Source: Palleronia sp. THAF1 (GTDB lineage Bacteria; Pseudomonadota; Alphaproteobacteria; Rhodobacterales; Rhodobacteraceae). From it: a stretch of 64,000 bases of DNA. This document shows, one piece after another, positions 28,392-38,178 of the stretch. Below the pieces are notes generated by a model. The model saw nothing but the letters and a program-made list of their open reading frames with translations, was not told the origin of the DNA and did no database searches. The DNA is taken from positions 787,001-851,000 of the forward strand of contig NZ_CP045420.1 of the NCBI RefSeq assembly GCF_009363795.1. The letters run 5' to 3'. The translations under genes were made by a program, and so were the position numbers. Position 1 is the stretch's first letter. Each line of letters opens with the position of its first letter.

Positions 28392-29501
28392 CTACTCCGC
28401 CGCCACGCCGGGTTTGGGCTGCTTTCGGAACCGCAGAAAGGCGCTTTCCAGCGGACGCCGCACCATGCCGTCGAGTGCTCCGGTGAACAGGATCACGAGC
28501 GCTTGGATCACCACAACCATCTCACGCGGGACGCTGGTTTCAAATTCCAGTTCTGCTCCGCCCTGATACAGCGCGCCGAACAGGATCGCGGCGATCAGCA
28601 CGCCCACCGGGTGCGAACGGCCCATGAGTGCCACGGCGATACCCACGAAACCCGCGCCGAGCACGTTGTCCTGAATCAACCGCTCCTGCTCTCCCATCAC
28701 CGCGTTGATCGCCATCAATCCGGCCAGCGCGCCGGAGATCAGCATGGCGATCATTGTTATCTTGGTGGGGGAAATTCCGGCGTATCGTGCTGCGGGTTCA
28801 GAATGACCGAAGGCGCGGATCTCATAGCCAAGCCGGGTGCGCCAGAGCAGCAGCCATAGGCCCCAACATGCGAAAAGTGCAACTATGAAGCTGATGTTCA
28901 GGGGGGTGCGCGCGAAGGAAAGCCCGAAAAGTCCAAATACCGCCTGCGCGTCCGGCAGCCGTGCGCCTTCTGGGAATCGAGCGGTTTCGGGCGCCATGGA
29001 CCCCGGAACCTTCAGCGTTTCCACCAGTAGATAGACCAGCAGCGCAGACGCGATGAAGTTGAACATGATTGTGGTGATAACGATGTGGCTGCCGCGCTTG
29101 GCCTGCAAGTAGGCCGGGATCGCGGCCCAGGCTGCACCGAACACCGCTCCGCCCACGATCGCCGCGGGCAGGGCTAGTGTCCAATGCGGCCACGGCACCA
29201 TCAGGCAGACCAGCGCCACGCCAAGGCTGCCCAGTTGCGCCTGACCCTCTCCGCCAATGTTGAACAAGCGTGCGTGGAAGGCGATGGCGACGGCGAGCCC
29301 TGTGAAGACGAAGTTCGTCGCGTAATACAGGGTATAACCCCAGCCGTAGGTCGAGCCTACGGCCCCGTTCACCATGATCTGCAACGCGTTCAACGGGTTC
29401 TCGCCGATGAAGGCGACGACGATGCCCGATACGATCAGCGCGAGTGCCAGGTTGATCGCGGGGATCAGCGCGATGTCGGCCCATTTCGGTAGCTTATCCA
29501 T
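28392..29501 (-). CDS. nucleoside ABC transporter permease (BMP type, first permease)
   Basis: A 369-residue permease. The ATG at 29501 overlaps the stop of the ATPase gene (TAATG) and gives MDKLPKWADIALIPAIN. Motifs are ARLFNIGGEGQAQLGSLG and IRAFGHSEPAARYAGIS, the ATPase contact loop. The in-frame upstream extension to 29894 overlaps the ATPase gene and is rejected. It forms the membrane channel with the smaller permease. Confidence 0.9.
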   Translation of the reverse strand: MDKLPKWADIALIPAINLALALIVSGIVVAFIGENPLNALQIMVNGAVGSTYGWGYTLYYATNFVFTGLAVAIAFHARLFNIGGEGQAQLGSLGVALVCLMVPWPHWTLALPAAIVGGAVFGAAWAAIPAYLQAKRGSHIVITTIMFNFIASALLVYLLVETLKVPGSMAPETARFPEGARLPDAQAVFGLFGLSFARTPLNISFIVALFACWGLWLLLWRTRLGYEIRAFGHSEPAARYAGISPTKITMIAMLISGALAGLMAINAVMGEQERLIQDNVLGAGFVGIAVALMGRSHPVGVLIAAILFGALYQGGAELEFETSVPREMVVVIQALVILFTGALDGMVRRPLESAFLRFRKQPKPGVAAE

Positions 29502-31087
29502 TAGCCCACCTTCCCGCTGGCACCCGCCAGGTTCGACTCGATCTCTTCCACGGAATGGTCGGTGTCCGTATCCGTGATCCCGGCCATCAATAGTCCCAGT
29601 TCGCGTTCGTTCGTTTGGTCGGGCAGACGTTCGCCCATGATCCGCCCGTCGAACATCACCGCGATCCGGTCGGACAGAGAGAAGATCTCGTCCAGTTCGA
29701 CAGACACCAGCAAGATCGCCTTGCCCTGATCGCGCAGGGCGACGATCTGCTCGTGGATGAACTCGATCGCACCGATATCGACGCCGCGCGTGGGCTGACC
29801 AACCAAAAGCAGGTCGGGCTCCCTCTCCAACTCGCGGGCGATGACGATCTTCTGCTGGTTGCCGCCAGAGAAGTTCTTGGCGGTCTGCCAGCAATCCGTC
29901 GGGCGGACGTCGAATTTCTCTATCTTGGCGCGCGCGTCTTCGCGCAATGCGTCGTTGTTCATAAGGATGCCGCGGTTGTAGCGCGCGTCATCGTGGTAGC
30001 CGAAGCCGACGTTTTCCCAAGCGTGGAAGTCCATGATCAGGCCTTCACGCTGGCGATCTTCCGGCACATGGCCGATGCCGCGCTTGCGGCGGGTGCGGGC
30101 GTCGGATTTCAGACCGGTAAGGTCCAGAGGCTCGCCGTTCAGCAATACCTCGCCTTTGCCCTCGCGCATGCCGCCTAGCACTTCGAGCAACTCGGACTGC
30201 CCGTTTCCGGCCACGCCCGCGACGCCCAGGATTTCGCCGGCTTTGACCTTTAGCGATATTCCCCGCAGCCGCTGGACGCCGGATGCGTCCGTTACTTGCA
30301 GATTTCGAACATCAAGGACCGTGTCGCCAGTCCGTGCCGCGGCCTTGTCGACGCGCAGCAGAACCTTGCGACCGACCATCAGCTCGGCCAGATCCTCTGG
30401 GCTGGTTTCGGCGGTCTTCACCGTAGCCGTCATCTCGCCGCGGCGCATGACGGATACGCTGTCTGTGACGTCCATGATCTCGCGCAGCTTGTGGGTGATC
30501 AGAATGACCGTCTTGCCTTCGGATTTCAGCCCTTCAAGGATTCGGAAGAGGTGGTCGGCTTCGGTCGGCGTCAGCACGCCGGTCGGTTCGTCCAGGATCA
30601 GGATGTCGGCGCGGCGATAGAGCGCTTTCAGGATCTCCACCCGCTGCTGCATGCCGACGCCGAGGTTCTCGATCTTGGCGTCCGGGTCAACGTGCAGCTC
30701 ATATTCTTCGGATAGCTGCTTCAGCAGGGTGCGCGCCTTGGCGAGCGATGTGTTCAGCAACGCGCCTTCTTCGGCACCCAGCACGATGTTTTCGAGAACG
30801 GTAAAGTTCTGCACCAGCTTGAAATGCTGGAACACCATTCCGATACCGGCGCGGATCGCCGCTTGGCTGTCGGTGATTTCTACCTTCTTGCCGCGCACGA
30901 AAACCTCGCCCGCGTCAGCTTTGTAGAAGCCGTACAGAATAGACATCAGCGTGGACTTGCCCGCGCCGTTCTCGCCGATGATGCCGTGGATCGTGCCCGG
31001 CATCACCGCAAGATCGATGTCTTTATTCGCCTTTACGGGGCCAAAAGACTTCGAGATGCCTTTGAGTTCGATGGCCGGTGCGGTCAT
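29501..31087 (-). CDS. nucleoside ABC transporter ATP-binding protein (two ABC domains)
   Basis: A 528-residue protein with two ATPase domains. The first has GENGAGKSTLMSILYG near residue 40 and a degenerate signature (LGVGMQQRVEILKAL); the second has GVAGNGQSELLEVLGG and LSG-like FSGGNQQKIVIARELE. The order matches the BMP/YufO family that imports nucleosides or riboflavin-like compounds. The ATG at 31087 is chosen because MTAPAIELKGISKSFG is the usual start. Confidence 0.92.
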   Translation of the reverse strand: MTAPAIELKGISKSFGPVKANKDIDLAVMPGTIHGIIGENGAGKSTLMSILYGFYKADAGEVFVRGKKVEITDSQAAIRAGIGMVFQHFKLVQNFTVLENIVLGAEEGALLNTSLAKARTLLKQLSEEYELHVDPDAKIENLGVGMQQRVEILKALYRRADILILDEPTGVLTPTEADHLFRILEGLKSEGKTVILITHKLREIMDVTDSVSVMRRGEMTATVKTAETSPEDLAELMVGRKVLLRVDKAAARTGDTVLDVRNLQVTDASGVQRLRGISLKVKAGEILGVAGVAGNGQSELLEVLGGMREGKGEVLLNGEPLDLTGLKSDARTRRKRGIGHVPEDRQREGLIMDFHAWENVGFGYHDDARYNRGILMNNDALREDARAKIEKFDVRPTDCWQTAKNFSGGNQQKIVIARELEREPDLLLVGQPTRGVDIGAIEFIHEQIVALRDQGKAILLVSVELDEIFSLSDRIAVMFDGRIMGERLPDQTNERELGLLMAGITDTDTDHSVEEIESNLAGASGKVG

Positions 31088-31108
31088 GCGCGCCTCATCA
31101 AATGGAAT

Positions 31109-31132
31109 GGCGGGCCCCGGATGGGACCCGCC
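31109..31132 (-). repeat. hairpin between the BMP-type binding-protein gene and the ATPase gene
   Basis: GGCGGG at 31109-31114 pairs with CCCGCC at 31127-31132, and an inner CCC/GGG pair tightens the loop. Such hairpins after the binding-protein gene commonly protect its mRNA and reduce readthrough into the ATPase and permease genes. Confidence 0.55.
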
Positions 31133-31150
31133 GGTCATGCTATTGCCAGA

Positions 31151-32152
<1,002 letters not shown>

Positions 32153-32290
32153 CGGGGTCTCCCTGAATGTAGGTTCGAGGCGCTTCGGCCCCTTGTCGAT
32201 GTGCCGATAAGGAAGGAGGCAGCCCAAGGAATCAAGGGAGGTCGCGGGGGAAAGCGCGCGATTGACGGGCGCGCGCCCGATTTTCAGGCG

Positions 32291-32698
32291 CTAAATCGTG
32301 CAGGCCATGGTGATCGCGTCCTGTGGCGGGCGGCTTTCCGTATAGTAAGCGCGGCGCAGGCCGGTCTGTGTGTATCCCGTTGCGGTATATAGCGCACGGG
32401 CGGCGTGGTTCTCTGCGGCAACCTCCAGATGGCAAATCGTGGCGTTCTGGTTGCGCAGTGCTTGGTGAAAGGCCGTCAGGATCGCGCGGGCGTGGCCCTG
32501 CCGCTGATGGTTTGGGTGGACCGCGATGGTGAGCAATTCTGCTTCATCCAGAGTAATGCGGCCAATTGCAAAGCCTTGGGGGCGCGTGATCTCTATCGCG
32601 CCGGGCATCAGGCGGAGCGCGCCGATCTCATGCGCCTGCCACGGACGCGGCACCTGCATCGCGGCAGCGTGGATCGCGGCGAGGTCGGCGTTGGTCAT
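32291..32698 (-). CDS. rimI: ribosomal-protein-alanine N-acetyltransferase-like GNAT protein
   Basis: A 135-residue GNAT enzyme with the acetyl-CoA loop LTIAVHPNHQRQGHARAIL near residues 58-75 and LEVAAENHAARALYTATGYTQTGLRRAYYTE, which is typical of RimI. The ATG at 32698 overlaps the tsaB stop codon (ATGA). The tsaB-rimI pairing is widespread and supports this call. The frame extends upstream without similarity. Confidence 0.85.
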   Translation of the reverse strand: MTNADLAAIHAAAMQVPRPWQAHEIGALRLMPGAIEITRPQGFAIGRITLDEAELLTIAVHPNHQRQGHARAILTAFHQALRNQNATICHLEVAAENHAARALYTATGYTQTGLRRAYYTESRPPQDAITMACTI

Positions 32699-33318
32699 AC
32701 GACAGGGGGAACAGGGCGCGCCGGGGCGGCGTCTGGCGCGCGGATGTATAGGGGCGCGGGGCGGGGGCCTTCGACGCGGTCGGCAGCGACCAAGGCGATG
32801 GCGTCGGGTAGCGGGTGTGCGGGGTCTGCGGCAAGGCCATCGCATGCTGCGGCGAGCGTATCCGCCGCGAAGCCGATGCAGCGCGCGCCACGCGGCAGGT
32901 CGGGAAGCGCGTCGAGATTTGCCAGGATCGGTTCTTTGTCGTCGATCCCTAGATAGACCTTGCCAGCCCGCGCATCGACGGATGTGACGACGGGACCGTT
33001 CGTCCCGTGCGTCAAGGCTTCCAGCGACGACACGCCGATGGCGGGGATACGCAGCCCCAGCGCCAGTCCGCGAGCTGCGGCGACCGAAATACGGATGCCG
33101 GTGAAATTGCCCGGCCCGATGCCGACGCCGATGCGGGTCAGGTCTGACCAGTCGAGGTCTGCATCGCGCAGCACCTCTTGCAACAGCGGGATCAGCCGTT
33201 CGGCCTGACCGCGTGTCATGTCCTCATGCGCTTGCGCAACGATCCGACCGCCCGACAGCAAAGCGGCCGCGCAATGCGCGGCCGATGTGTCGAAGGCGAG
33301 GATCGTTTCGTCAGGCAA
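32695..33318 (-). CDS. tsaB: tRNA threonylcarbamoyladenosine biosynthesis protein TsaB
   Basis: A 207-residue ASKHA-fold protein of the t6A tRNA modification complex. It has the typical ILAFDTSAAHCAAALL start, TRGQAERLIPLLQEVL and GVGIGPGNFTGIRISVAAARGLAL motifs. The start is a TTG at 33318 that overlaps the nfu stop by eight bases, so its translation depends on the gene before it. It lacks the ATPase partner here, as expected, since TsaD and TsaE are encoded elsewhere. Confidence 0.92.
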   Translation of the reverse strand: MPDETILAFDTSAAHCAAALLSGGRIVAQAHEDMTRGQAERLIPLLQEVLRDADLDWSDLTRIGVGIGPGNFTGIRISVAAARGLALGLRIPAIGVSSLEALTHGTNGPVVTSVDARAGKVYLGIDDKEPILANLDALPDLPRGARCIGFAADTLAAACDGLAADPAHPLPDAIALVAADRVEGPRPAPLYIRAPDAAPARPVPPVV

Positions 33319-33871
33319 CCGGGCGTACTTCCACGACTTCGGGGATGTAGTGGCGCAGCAGGTTCTCGATCCCCATCTTCAGCGTCAGCGTGGAAGACGG
33401 GCAACCGGCGCAGGCGCCCTGCATGTGCAGGTAGACGACGCCCTTGTCGAAGCCGTGGAACGTGATGTCACCGCCGTCCTGTGCCACGGCGGGGCGCACG
33501 CGGCTGTCGAGCAATTCCTTGATCTGGCCGACGATTTCGCCGTCCGGTCCGGTGTGCTCGGCGTGGCCACCGGCTTGCTGAGCCTCACCGGCCATGACGG
33601 GTTGACCGGACTGGAAATGCTCCATGATCGCACCAAGGATGGCGGGCTTCACGTGGTCCCAATCGACCGAGTCGGCCTTGGTTACGGTCACGAAATCGGT
33701 GCCGAAGAAAACGCCGGTGGTGCCGTCGACCGCGAAGATGCGGGCGGCAAGGGGTGAGGTGTCGGCCGTCTCGGCACTGGGGAAATCGGCAGTTCCGGCG
33801 TCCAGCACGGTCTGGCCGGGCAGGAACTTCAGCGTTGCCGGATTTGGCGTGGATTCGGTCTGGATGAACAT
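33311..33871 (-). CDS. NfuA-type iron-sulfur cluster carrier protein
   Basis: A 186-residue protein with an Nfu N-terminal domain (MFIQTESTPNPATLKFLPG, about 1-90) and a NifU C-terminal domain. The C-terminal cluster ligands are the CxxC in MQGACAGCPSSTLTLKMGIE near residue 155. These proteins deliver [4Fe-4S] clusters to target enzymes. It is the first gene of the nfu-tsaB-rimI overlapping group. Confidence 0.93.
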   Translation of the reverse strand: MFIQTESTPNPATLKFLPGQTVLDAGTADFPSAETADTSPLAARIFAVDGTTGVFFGTDFVTVTKADSVDWDHVKPAILGAIMEHFQSGQPVMAGEAQQAGGHAEHTGPDGEIVGQIKELLDSRVRPAVAQDGGDITFHGFDKGVVYLHMQGACAGCPSSTLTLKMGIENLLRHYIPEVVEVRPVA

Positions 33872-33941
33872 GCGCGGCGCTCCTGAGTGGGTAGTGCCGA
33901 TATGCGAAGGGCGGGCCCGGGTGTCAAGGTTTGGAACGATT

Positions 33942-34658
33942 CTAAACTAGCCCGAGACGGGTGGCGGCGATCAGCAATCCGAACAGGATCGGTTGGTGCA
34001 ACAGGTAGATGATCAGGCTGTGCCGTCCCATCCGCGCCAACAGGTCCGTCGCCATGGCGCTGCGCGGCAGCGGCAGGACACGCCGCGCGGCCACACCCAG
34101 CAGGACCGGAGCGAACCAAGGGAAGATCGGCTCGTAATCGAAGGTGGGGCCGGGCGTTGGGTCAAGGCCGATGGGGTAAAGGAGGGGGCTGGAAAAGACC
34201 TCTGACTGCCAGACTTGTGGCAGGATCAGGATGACGGCGGCGGTCAGGACGATGGCCCAGGTCGGCGCGCGCAGAAACGGCAGGGCCAGCACCGAGAACA
34301 GCGCGATGGCGTGCAGAATACCGAACCAAACGGGGTAGGGCATCGCGGCCCATGTGCCGACCGTGACCAGCGCCGCAGCACCCGCGACCATGGCCAGACG
34401 GCGCAGGAAGGCATCGCGGTTCACGCCGCTGGTGCTGGCCAAGGCCAGCGACAGCCCGGCGAGGAACAGGAACGAGCCTGCGATGGAAATGGCGAAGGCC
34501 CGCCAGTGCGGTGCACCGCCGACATTCCACGGGGTCAGTCCGAACAACGACAGATCGAAGCAGAAGTGGTAGACGATCATCGCGCAAAGGGCGATGCCGC
34601 GCGCCCGGTCGATCCAGGCGACGCGCTGCGGTGCTGTGGCCGCCATCGGGGCTGCCAT
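33942..34658 (-). CDS. DUF1624/heparan-alpha-glucosaminide N-acetyltransferase-like membrane protein
   Basis: A protein of about 238 residues with seven or so hydrophobic helices. It begins RVAWIDRARGIALCAMIVYHFCFDLS, close to the DUF1624 acyltransferase signature, and ends GRHSLIIYLLHQPILFGLLIA, also typical. The ATG at 34658 overlaps the uspA stop (TGATG). An in-frame extension to 34901 lies within uspA and is rejected. It may acylate a cell-surface sugar, but this is family-level inference. Confidence 0.8.
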   Translation of the reverse strand: MAAPMAATAPQRVAWIDRARGIALCAMIVYHFCFDLSLFGLTPWNVGGAPHWRAFAISIAGSFLFLAGLSLALASTSGVNRDAFLRRLAMVAGAAALVTVGTWAAMPYPVWFGILHAIALFSVLALPFLRAPTWAIVLTAAVILILPQVWQSEVFSSPLLYPIGLDPTPGPTFDYEPIFPWFAPVLLGVAARRVLPLPRSAMATDLLARMGRHSLIIYLLHQPILFGLLIAATRLGLV

Positions 34659-35110
34659 CAGGTGATCGCCTCCAGCTCGTCCTTCGACAAGCCGCCTGGC
34701 ACGATTGTCAGGGGAATGGGCAGCCCGCCCGCCCCCTTCGACAGGTGGCTGACCAGAGGGCCGGGGCCGCCGTCGTCGCCCGCGCCGAGAACCAGCACGC
34801 CGATTTCGGGATCGTCCTTGATCTGCGCCATGATCTGGGCGACCGACTCGCCTTCGCGGATTACCAGCTCTGGATCGACGCTCTGACGGTCGCGCATCCA
34901 CTTGGCGAAGACCTCATAGTGGGCCTCGATCCGCTCACGCGCCTCTTCGCGCATCAGGGTGCCGACACCCAGCCAATGGTTGAACTCTTCGGGCGGAATC
35001 ACCGACAGGATCGTGACGCTGCCACCCGTCTTTGCCGCACGCATAGCCGCATAACGCATGGCGTTCAGACATTCGCGGCTGTCGTCGAGGATCACAAGGA
35101 ACTTGCGCAT
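34658..35110 (-). CDS. universal stress protein
   Basis: A 150-residue UspA-domain protein beginning MRKFLVILDDSRECLNAMRYAAMRA. The C-terminal nucleotide-binding stretch is LGAGDDGGPGPLVSHLSKGAGGLPIPLTIV (the usual G-2x-G-9x-G pattern is only partly kept). It probably acts in stress physiology. It is followed by, and coupled to, the DUF1624-like gene. Confidence 0.85.
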   Translation of the reverse strand: MRKFLVILDDSRECLNAMRYAAMRAAKTGGSVTILSVIPPEEFNHWLGVGTLMREEARERIEAHYEVFAKWMRDRQSVDPELVIREGESVAQIMAQIKDDPEIGVLVLGAGDDGGPGPLVSHLSKGAGGLPIPLTIVPGGLSKDELEAIT

Positions 35111-35190
35111 TTCGAGGCCTCCTACGGGGCGATGATGTTGGAGGGGGCCGCCTGTGTCCAGTAGCGGGCGAGGGGCCAGCCACTCGCGCT

Positions 35191-35217
35191 CCCTGAGGTA
35201 TTTGCCGAACGATGAAG
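35191..35217 (-). repeat. intergenic repeat element, minus orientation
   Basis: Read on the minus strand this is CTTCATCGTTC, three variable bases, AAATACCTC, then AGGG. It begins five bases beyond the stop codon of the class IV aminotransferase gene. On the minus strand it is followed by a short hairpin (GCGAG with CTCGC, at 35168-35187). An almost identical copy lies directly after argD at 52050-52076. Confidence 0.6.
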
Positions 35218-35222
35218 GGGCG

Positions 35223-36080
35223 TCAGGTCGCGCGCGCCCAGTCCCAGTAAAGCTTGCGGGCGCGGGATGCGACGGGACCGGGCCGGTAGGTCACATCGTC
35301 GAAGGCCGTGACTGGCGTGATCTTGGACATGTTGCCGGTGATGAAGACTTCATCGGCGGCACGGACCTGATCGAAGGTGATGACGTCTTCGCGCACGTCG
35401 TGCCCGTCGCGGCGCAGCAGGTCGATGTGGCGCGCACGGGTAATGCCCGCAAGGAAGGTGCCGTTGGGGATTGGCGTGCGGACCACGCCGTCCTTGACGA
35501 TGAAGACATTGGCGGTGGCCGTTTCGGCCACGTTGCCCACCGGGTCGGCGACCAGAGCGTTGCCGAAGCCCTTGTCCTGGGCCTCGCGCAGCATTCGCGC
35601 GTTGTTGGGGTAGAGGCAGCCCGCTTTCGCGTTGGTCACGTTCGTCTCCAACGTGGGGCGGTGGAAACGGGTGGTCGTCAGCGTCGTGGTCGCGTCGTCC
35701 GGGGCCAGCGCAATGCATTCAAGCGAGACGGCGAAGGCCGTGGTGGACCCGGGGCCGATTGCGCCGGGGCCACCGTCGACGGCCCAGTACATCGGTCGGA
35801 TGTAGATGGCGGCGTCGTCTGGATAGAGCGCGAGGCCCTCGTGGATCAGTTTCACCATCGCGTCGCTATCGACCGTCGGCGATAGGCCCAAGGCCGTTGC
35901 AGACTGGTTCAAGCGCGCGCAGTGCAGGTCCAGATCGGGGGCGACGCCGTGGGCGTAGCGCGCCCCGTCGAACACGTTTGAACCGAGCCATGCCCCGTGA
36001 TCCGCCGCCCGGATGAGGGGCGGATCGCCCTCGTGCCAGGTGCCGTTATGATAGGTGCGGATGTGCGTTCCGATGGCCAT
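35223..36080 (-). CDS. branched-chain amino-acid aminotransferase family (class IV)
   Basis: A 285-residue PLP-dependent class IV aminotransferase. RTYHNGTWHEGDPPLIRAADHGAWLG and FDGARYAHG match IlvE-like proteins. The PLP lysine is in TNVTNAKAGCLYPNN at about residue 152, and NVAETATANVFIVKDG is conserved. A GGAG site precedes the ATG at 36080; the in-frame codon at 36110 is less likely. It probably makes or uses branched-chain amino acids. A D-amino-acid or aminodeoxychorismate-lyase type role is not excluded. Confidence 0.85.
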   Translation of the reverse strand: MAIGTHIRTYHNGTWHEGDPPLIRAADHGAWLGSNVFDGARYAHGVAPDLDLHCARLNQSATALGLSPTVDSDAMVKLIHEGLALYPDDAAIYIRPMYWAVDGGPGAIGPGSTTAFAVSLECIALAPDDATTTLTTTRFHRPTLETNVTNAKAGCLYPNNARMLREAQDKGFGNALVADPVGNVAETATANVFIVKDGVVRTPIPNGTFLAGITRARHIDLLRRDGHDVREDVITFDQVRAADEVFITGNMSKITPVTAFDDVTYRPGPVASRARKLYWDWARAT

Positions 36081-36256
36081 GGGGATCTCCTTTGCGCCGG
36101 ACGTAACCATGGGGCGCGGGCGTGGTCCAGCTTTGAAGGACTGGACGTGCTAGGGTCGCCGGCCGGCTTCAGAGCGTCTTGGCATGTGCGCCGACGCGGC
36201 CCCTTTTCACTTCGGAGCGCTATGGTTAGCCTTCGCTCAAAGCGGAGGATTCAGAT

Positions 36257-37423
36257 ATGGCAGCAGACGATCCGATCGTGATCGCGGGCGCCGCGCGCAC
36301 GCCGATGGGCGGCTTCATGGGGGCACTGTCAGGCGTGTCGGCCCCCGATCTGGGCGCCGTCGCGATCCGCGCGGCGCTGGAGCGGGCGGGCGTTGCGCCC
36401 GGCAAGGTGGACGAGGCGATCATGGGCTGCGTGCTGCCCGCCGGATTGGGACAGGCCCCTGCGCGGCAGGCGGCATTGGGCGCGGGACTGCCAGAGTCGG
36501 TGCCCTGCGCCACGCTGAACAAGGTCTGCGGGTCGGGCATGAAGGCGGCGATGATGGCGCATGACGCGCTGGCCGTGGGAAGCGCCGATCTGGTCGTCGC
36601 GGGCGGCATGGAGTCGATGTCGAACGCGCCCTACCTGATGCAGAAGGCCCGGCGCGGTTTTCGCGCGGGCCACCAGCAGGTGATGGACCACATGTTCCTC
36701 GACGGTTTGGAGGACGCGTATGACAAGGGTCGCGCCATGGGCACCTTCGCCGAGGATTGTGCCGAGGCCTACCAGTTCACCCGCGATGCGCAGGACGCCT
36801 ACGCCATCGAGTCTCTGAACCGTGCCAAACGCGCGATCGACGCGGGCGCTTTTGATGCCGAGACGGTGGCCGTGGGCGATGTCGCGCTAGACGAACAGCC
36901 CGGCCGCGCCAAGCCAGAGAAGATCCCGCAGCTCAAGCCCGCCTTTCGCGAGGGCGGAACGGTGACAGCGGCGAACAGCTCTTCGATCAGCGACGGGGCG
37001 GCGGCACTGGTTTTGACGCGGATGAGCGTGGCGGAACGCGAGGGGCTGACGCCCTTGGCTGCCATTAGGGGCCATGCGGGTCACGCGCAGGCGCCGAATC
37101 TTTTTACCACCGCGCCCATCGACGCCGTGCGCAAGCTGATGGATCGCACGGGCTGGGCGACTGGCGACGTGGATCTGTGGGAGGTGAACGAGGCTTTCGC
37201 CGTCGTTGCGATGGCGGCGATGCGAGACCTGGACCTGGACCACGACAGGCTGAACGTGAACGGCGGGGCCTGCGCGCTGGGCCATCCCATCGGCTGCTCG
37301 GGCGCGCGGATCATCGTGACCTTATTGCACGCGATGGCTGCTCGGGATGCGCGGAAGGGTGTCGCCGCGATCTGCATCGGCGGTGGCGAAGCGACGGCCA
37401 TCGCGGTGGAGCGTCTGACATGA
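36257..37423 (+). CDS. acetyl-CoA C-acyltransferase (thiolase)
   Basis: A 388-residue thiolase. The acylated cysteine is in NKVCGSGMKAAMMAH at about residue 91. GGMESMSNAPYL, NVNGGACALGHPIGCSGARI and the C-terminal CIGGGEATA, with the catalytic histidine and cysteine, are present. GGAGGATTCAG precedes the ATG. It starts a three-gene overlapping operon with a dehydrogenase and an acyl-CoA dehydrogenase, which suggests fatty-acid or branched-chain acyl-CoA oxidation. A role in polyhydroxybutyrate synthesis is less likely in this context. Confidence 0.93.
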   Translation: MAADDPIVIAGAARTPMGGFMGALSGVSAPDLGAVAIRAALERAGVAPGKVDEAIMGCVLPAGLGQAPARQAALGAGLPESVPCATLNKVCGSGMKAAMMAHDALAVGSADLVVAGGMESMSNAPYLMQKARRGFRAGHQQVMDHMFLDGLEDAYDKGRAMGTFAEDCAEAYQFTRDAQDAYAIESLNRAKRAIDAGAFDAETVAVGDVALDEQPGRAKPEKIPQLKPAFREGGTVTAANSSSISDGAAALVLTRMSVAEREGLTPLAAIRGHAGHAQAPNLFTTAPIDAVRKLMDRTGWATGDVDLWEVNEAFAVVAMAAMRDLDLDHDRLNVNGGACALGHPIGCSGARIIVTLLHAMAARDARKGVAAICIGGGEATAIAVERLT

Positions 37424-38178
37424 GGATCGACGGACAGGCGGCGATCGTCACAGGCGGTGCGTCGGGCCTTGGGGGCGCGACGGCGGCGCGGCTGGCAGAG
37501 CAGGGTGCCAAGGTGGCGATCTTCGACATGGATGCCGAGCGCGGTCAGGCCCATGCCGATGCCATCGGTGCGGCGTTCATTGCCGTCAATGTGACGGATG
37601 AGGCGGCAGTGGGTGAGGCCATCGCACAGGCCGAAGAGGCCCACGGAATCGCGCGGATCGTCGTGAATTGTGCTGGCATCGGCCCGCCGGGCAAGGTGGT
37701 GGACCGCGAAGGCGCGCCGCTGTCGCTGGCCGCATTCCGCAAGGTGATCGACATCAACCTGATCGGCACGTTCAACGTGCTCAGCCAAGCCGCCGCGCGC
37801 ATGGTCGGCACGCGGGAGGGCGATGAAGGGGGTGTCATCATCAACACCGCCTCTGTCGCGGCCTTCGACGGGCAGATCGGCCAACCGGCCTACGCCGCAT
37901 CAAAGGGGGGCGTGGTCAGCATGACCCTGCCCATCGCGCGCGAGTTCGCCCGCCACGGCATCCGCGTCATGGCCATTGCCCCCGGCCTTTTTCTGACACC
38001 CCTGCTGGAATCTCTGCCGCAAGAAGCGCAGGATAGCCTTGGCGCGCAGGTGCCCTATCCGAACCGGCTAGGCGACCCTGACGAATTCGCGATGCTTGTG
38101 CAGTCCATTACCGAGAACCCCATGCTGAACGGAGAGGTCATACGCCTCGACGGAGCGATAAGGATGGCCCCGAAATGA
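37420..38178 (+). CDS. SDR family 3-hydroxyacyl-CoA dehydrogenase-like protein
   Basis: A 252-residue short-chain dehydrogenase. The nucleotide-binding GGASGLGGATAARLAEQG is at about residues 12-29, VNCAGIGPPGK contains the NAG-type motif, and the active-site Tyr and Lys are in PAYAASKGGV. EGGVIINTASVAAFDGQIGQPAYAASK is close to type 2 3-hydroxyacyl-CoA dehydrogenases (HSD17B10-like). It overlaps the thiolase stop and the next start by four bases each. It probably performs the NAD-dependent oxidation before thiolysis. Confidence 0.88.
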   Translation: MRIDGQAAIVTGGASGLGGATAARLAEQGAKVAIFDMDAERGQAHADAIGAAFIAVNVTDEAAVGEAIAQAEEAHGIARIVVNCAGIGPPGKVVDREGAPLSLAAFRKVIDINLIGTFNVLSQAAARMVGTREGDEGGVIINTASVAAFDGQIGQPAYAASKGGVVSMTLPIAREFARHGIRVMAIAPGLFLTPLLESLPQEAQDSLGAQVPYPNRLGDPDEFAMLVQSITENPMLNGEVIRLDGAIRMAPK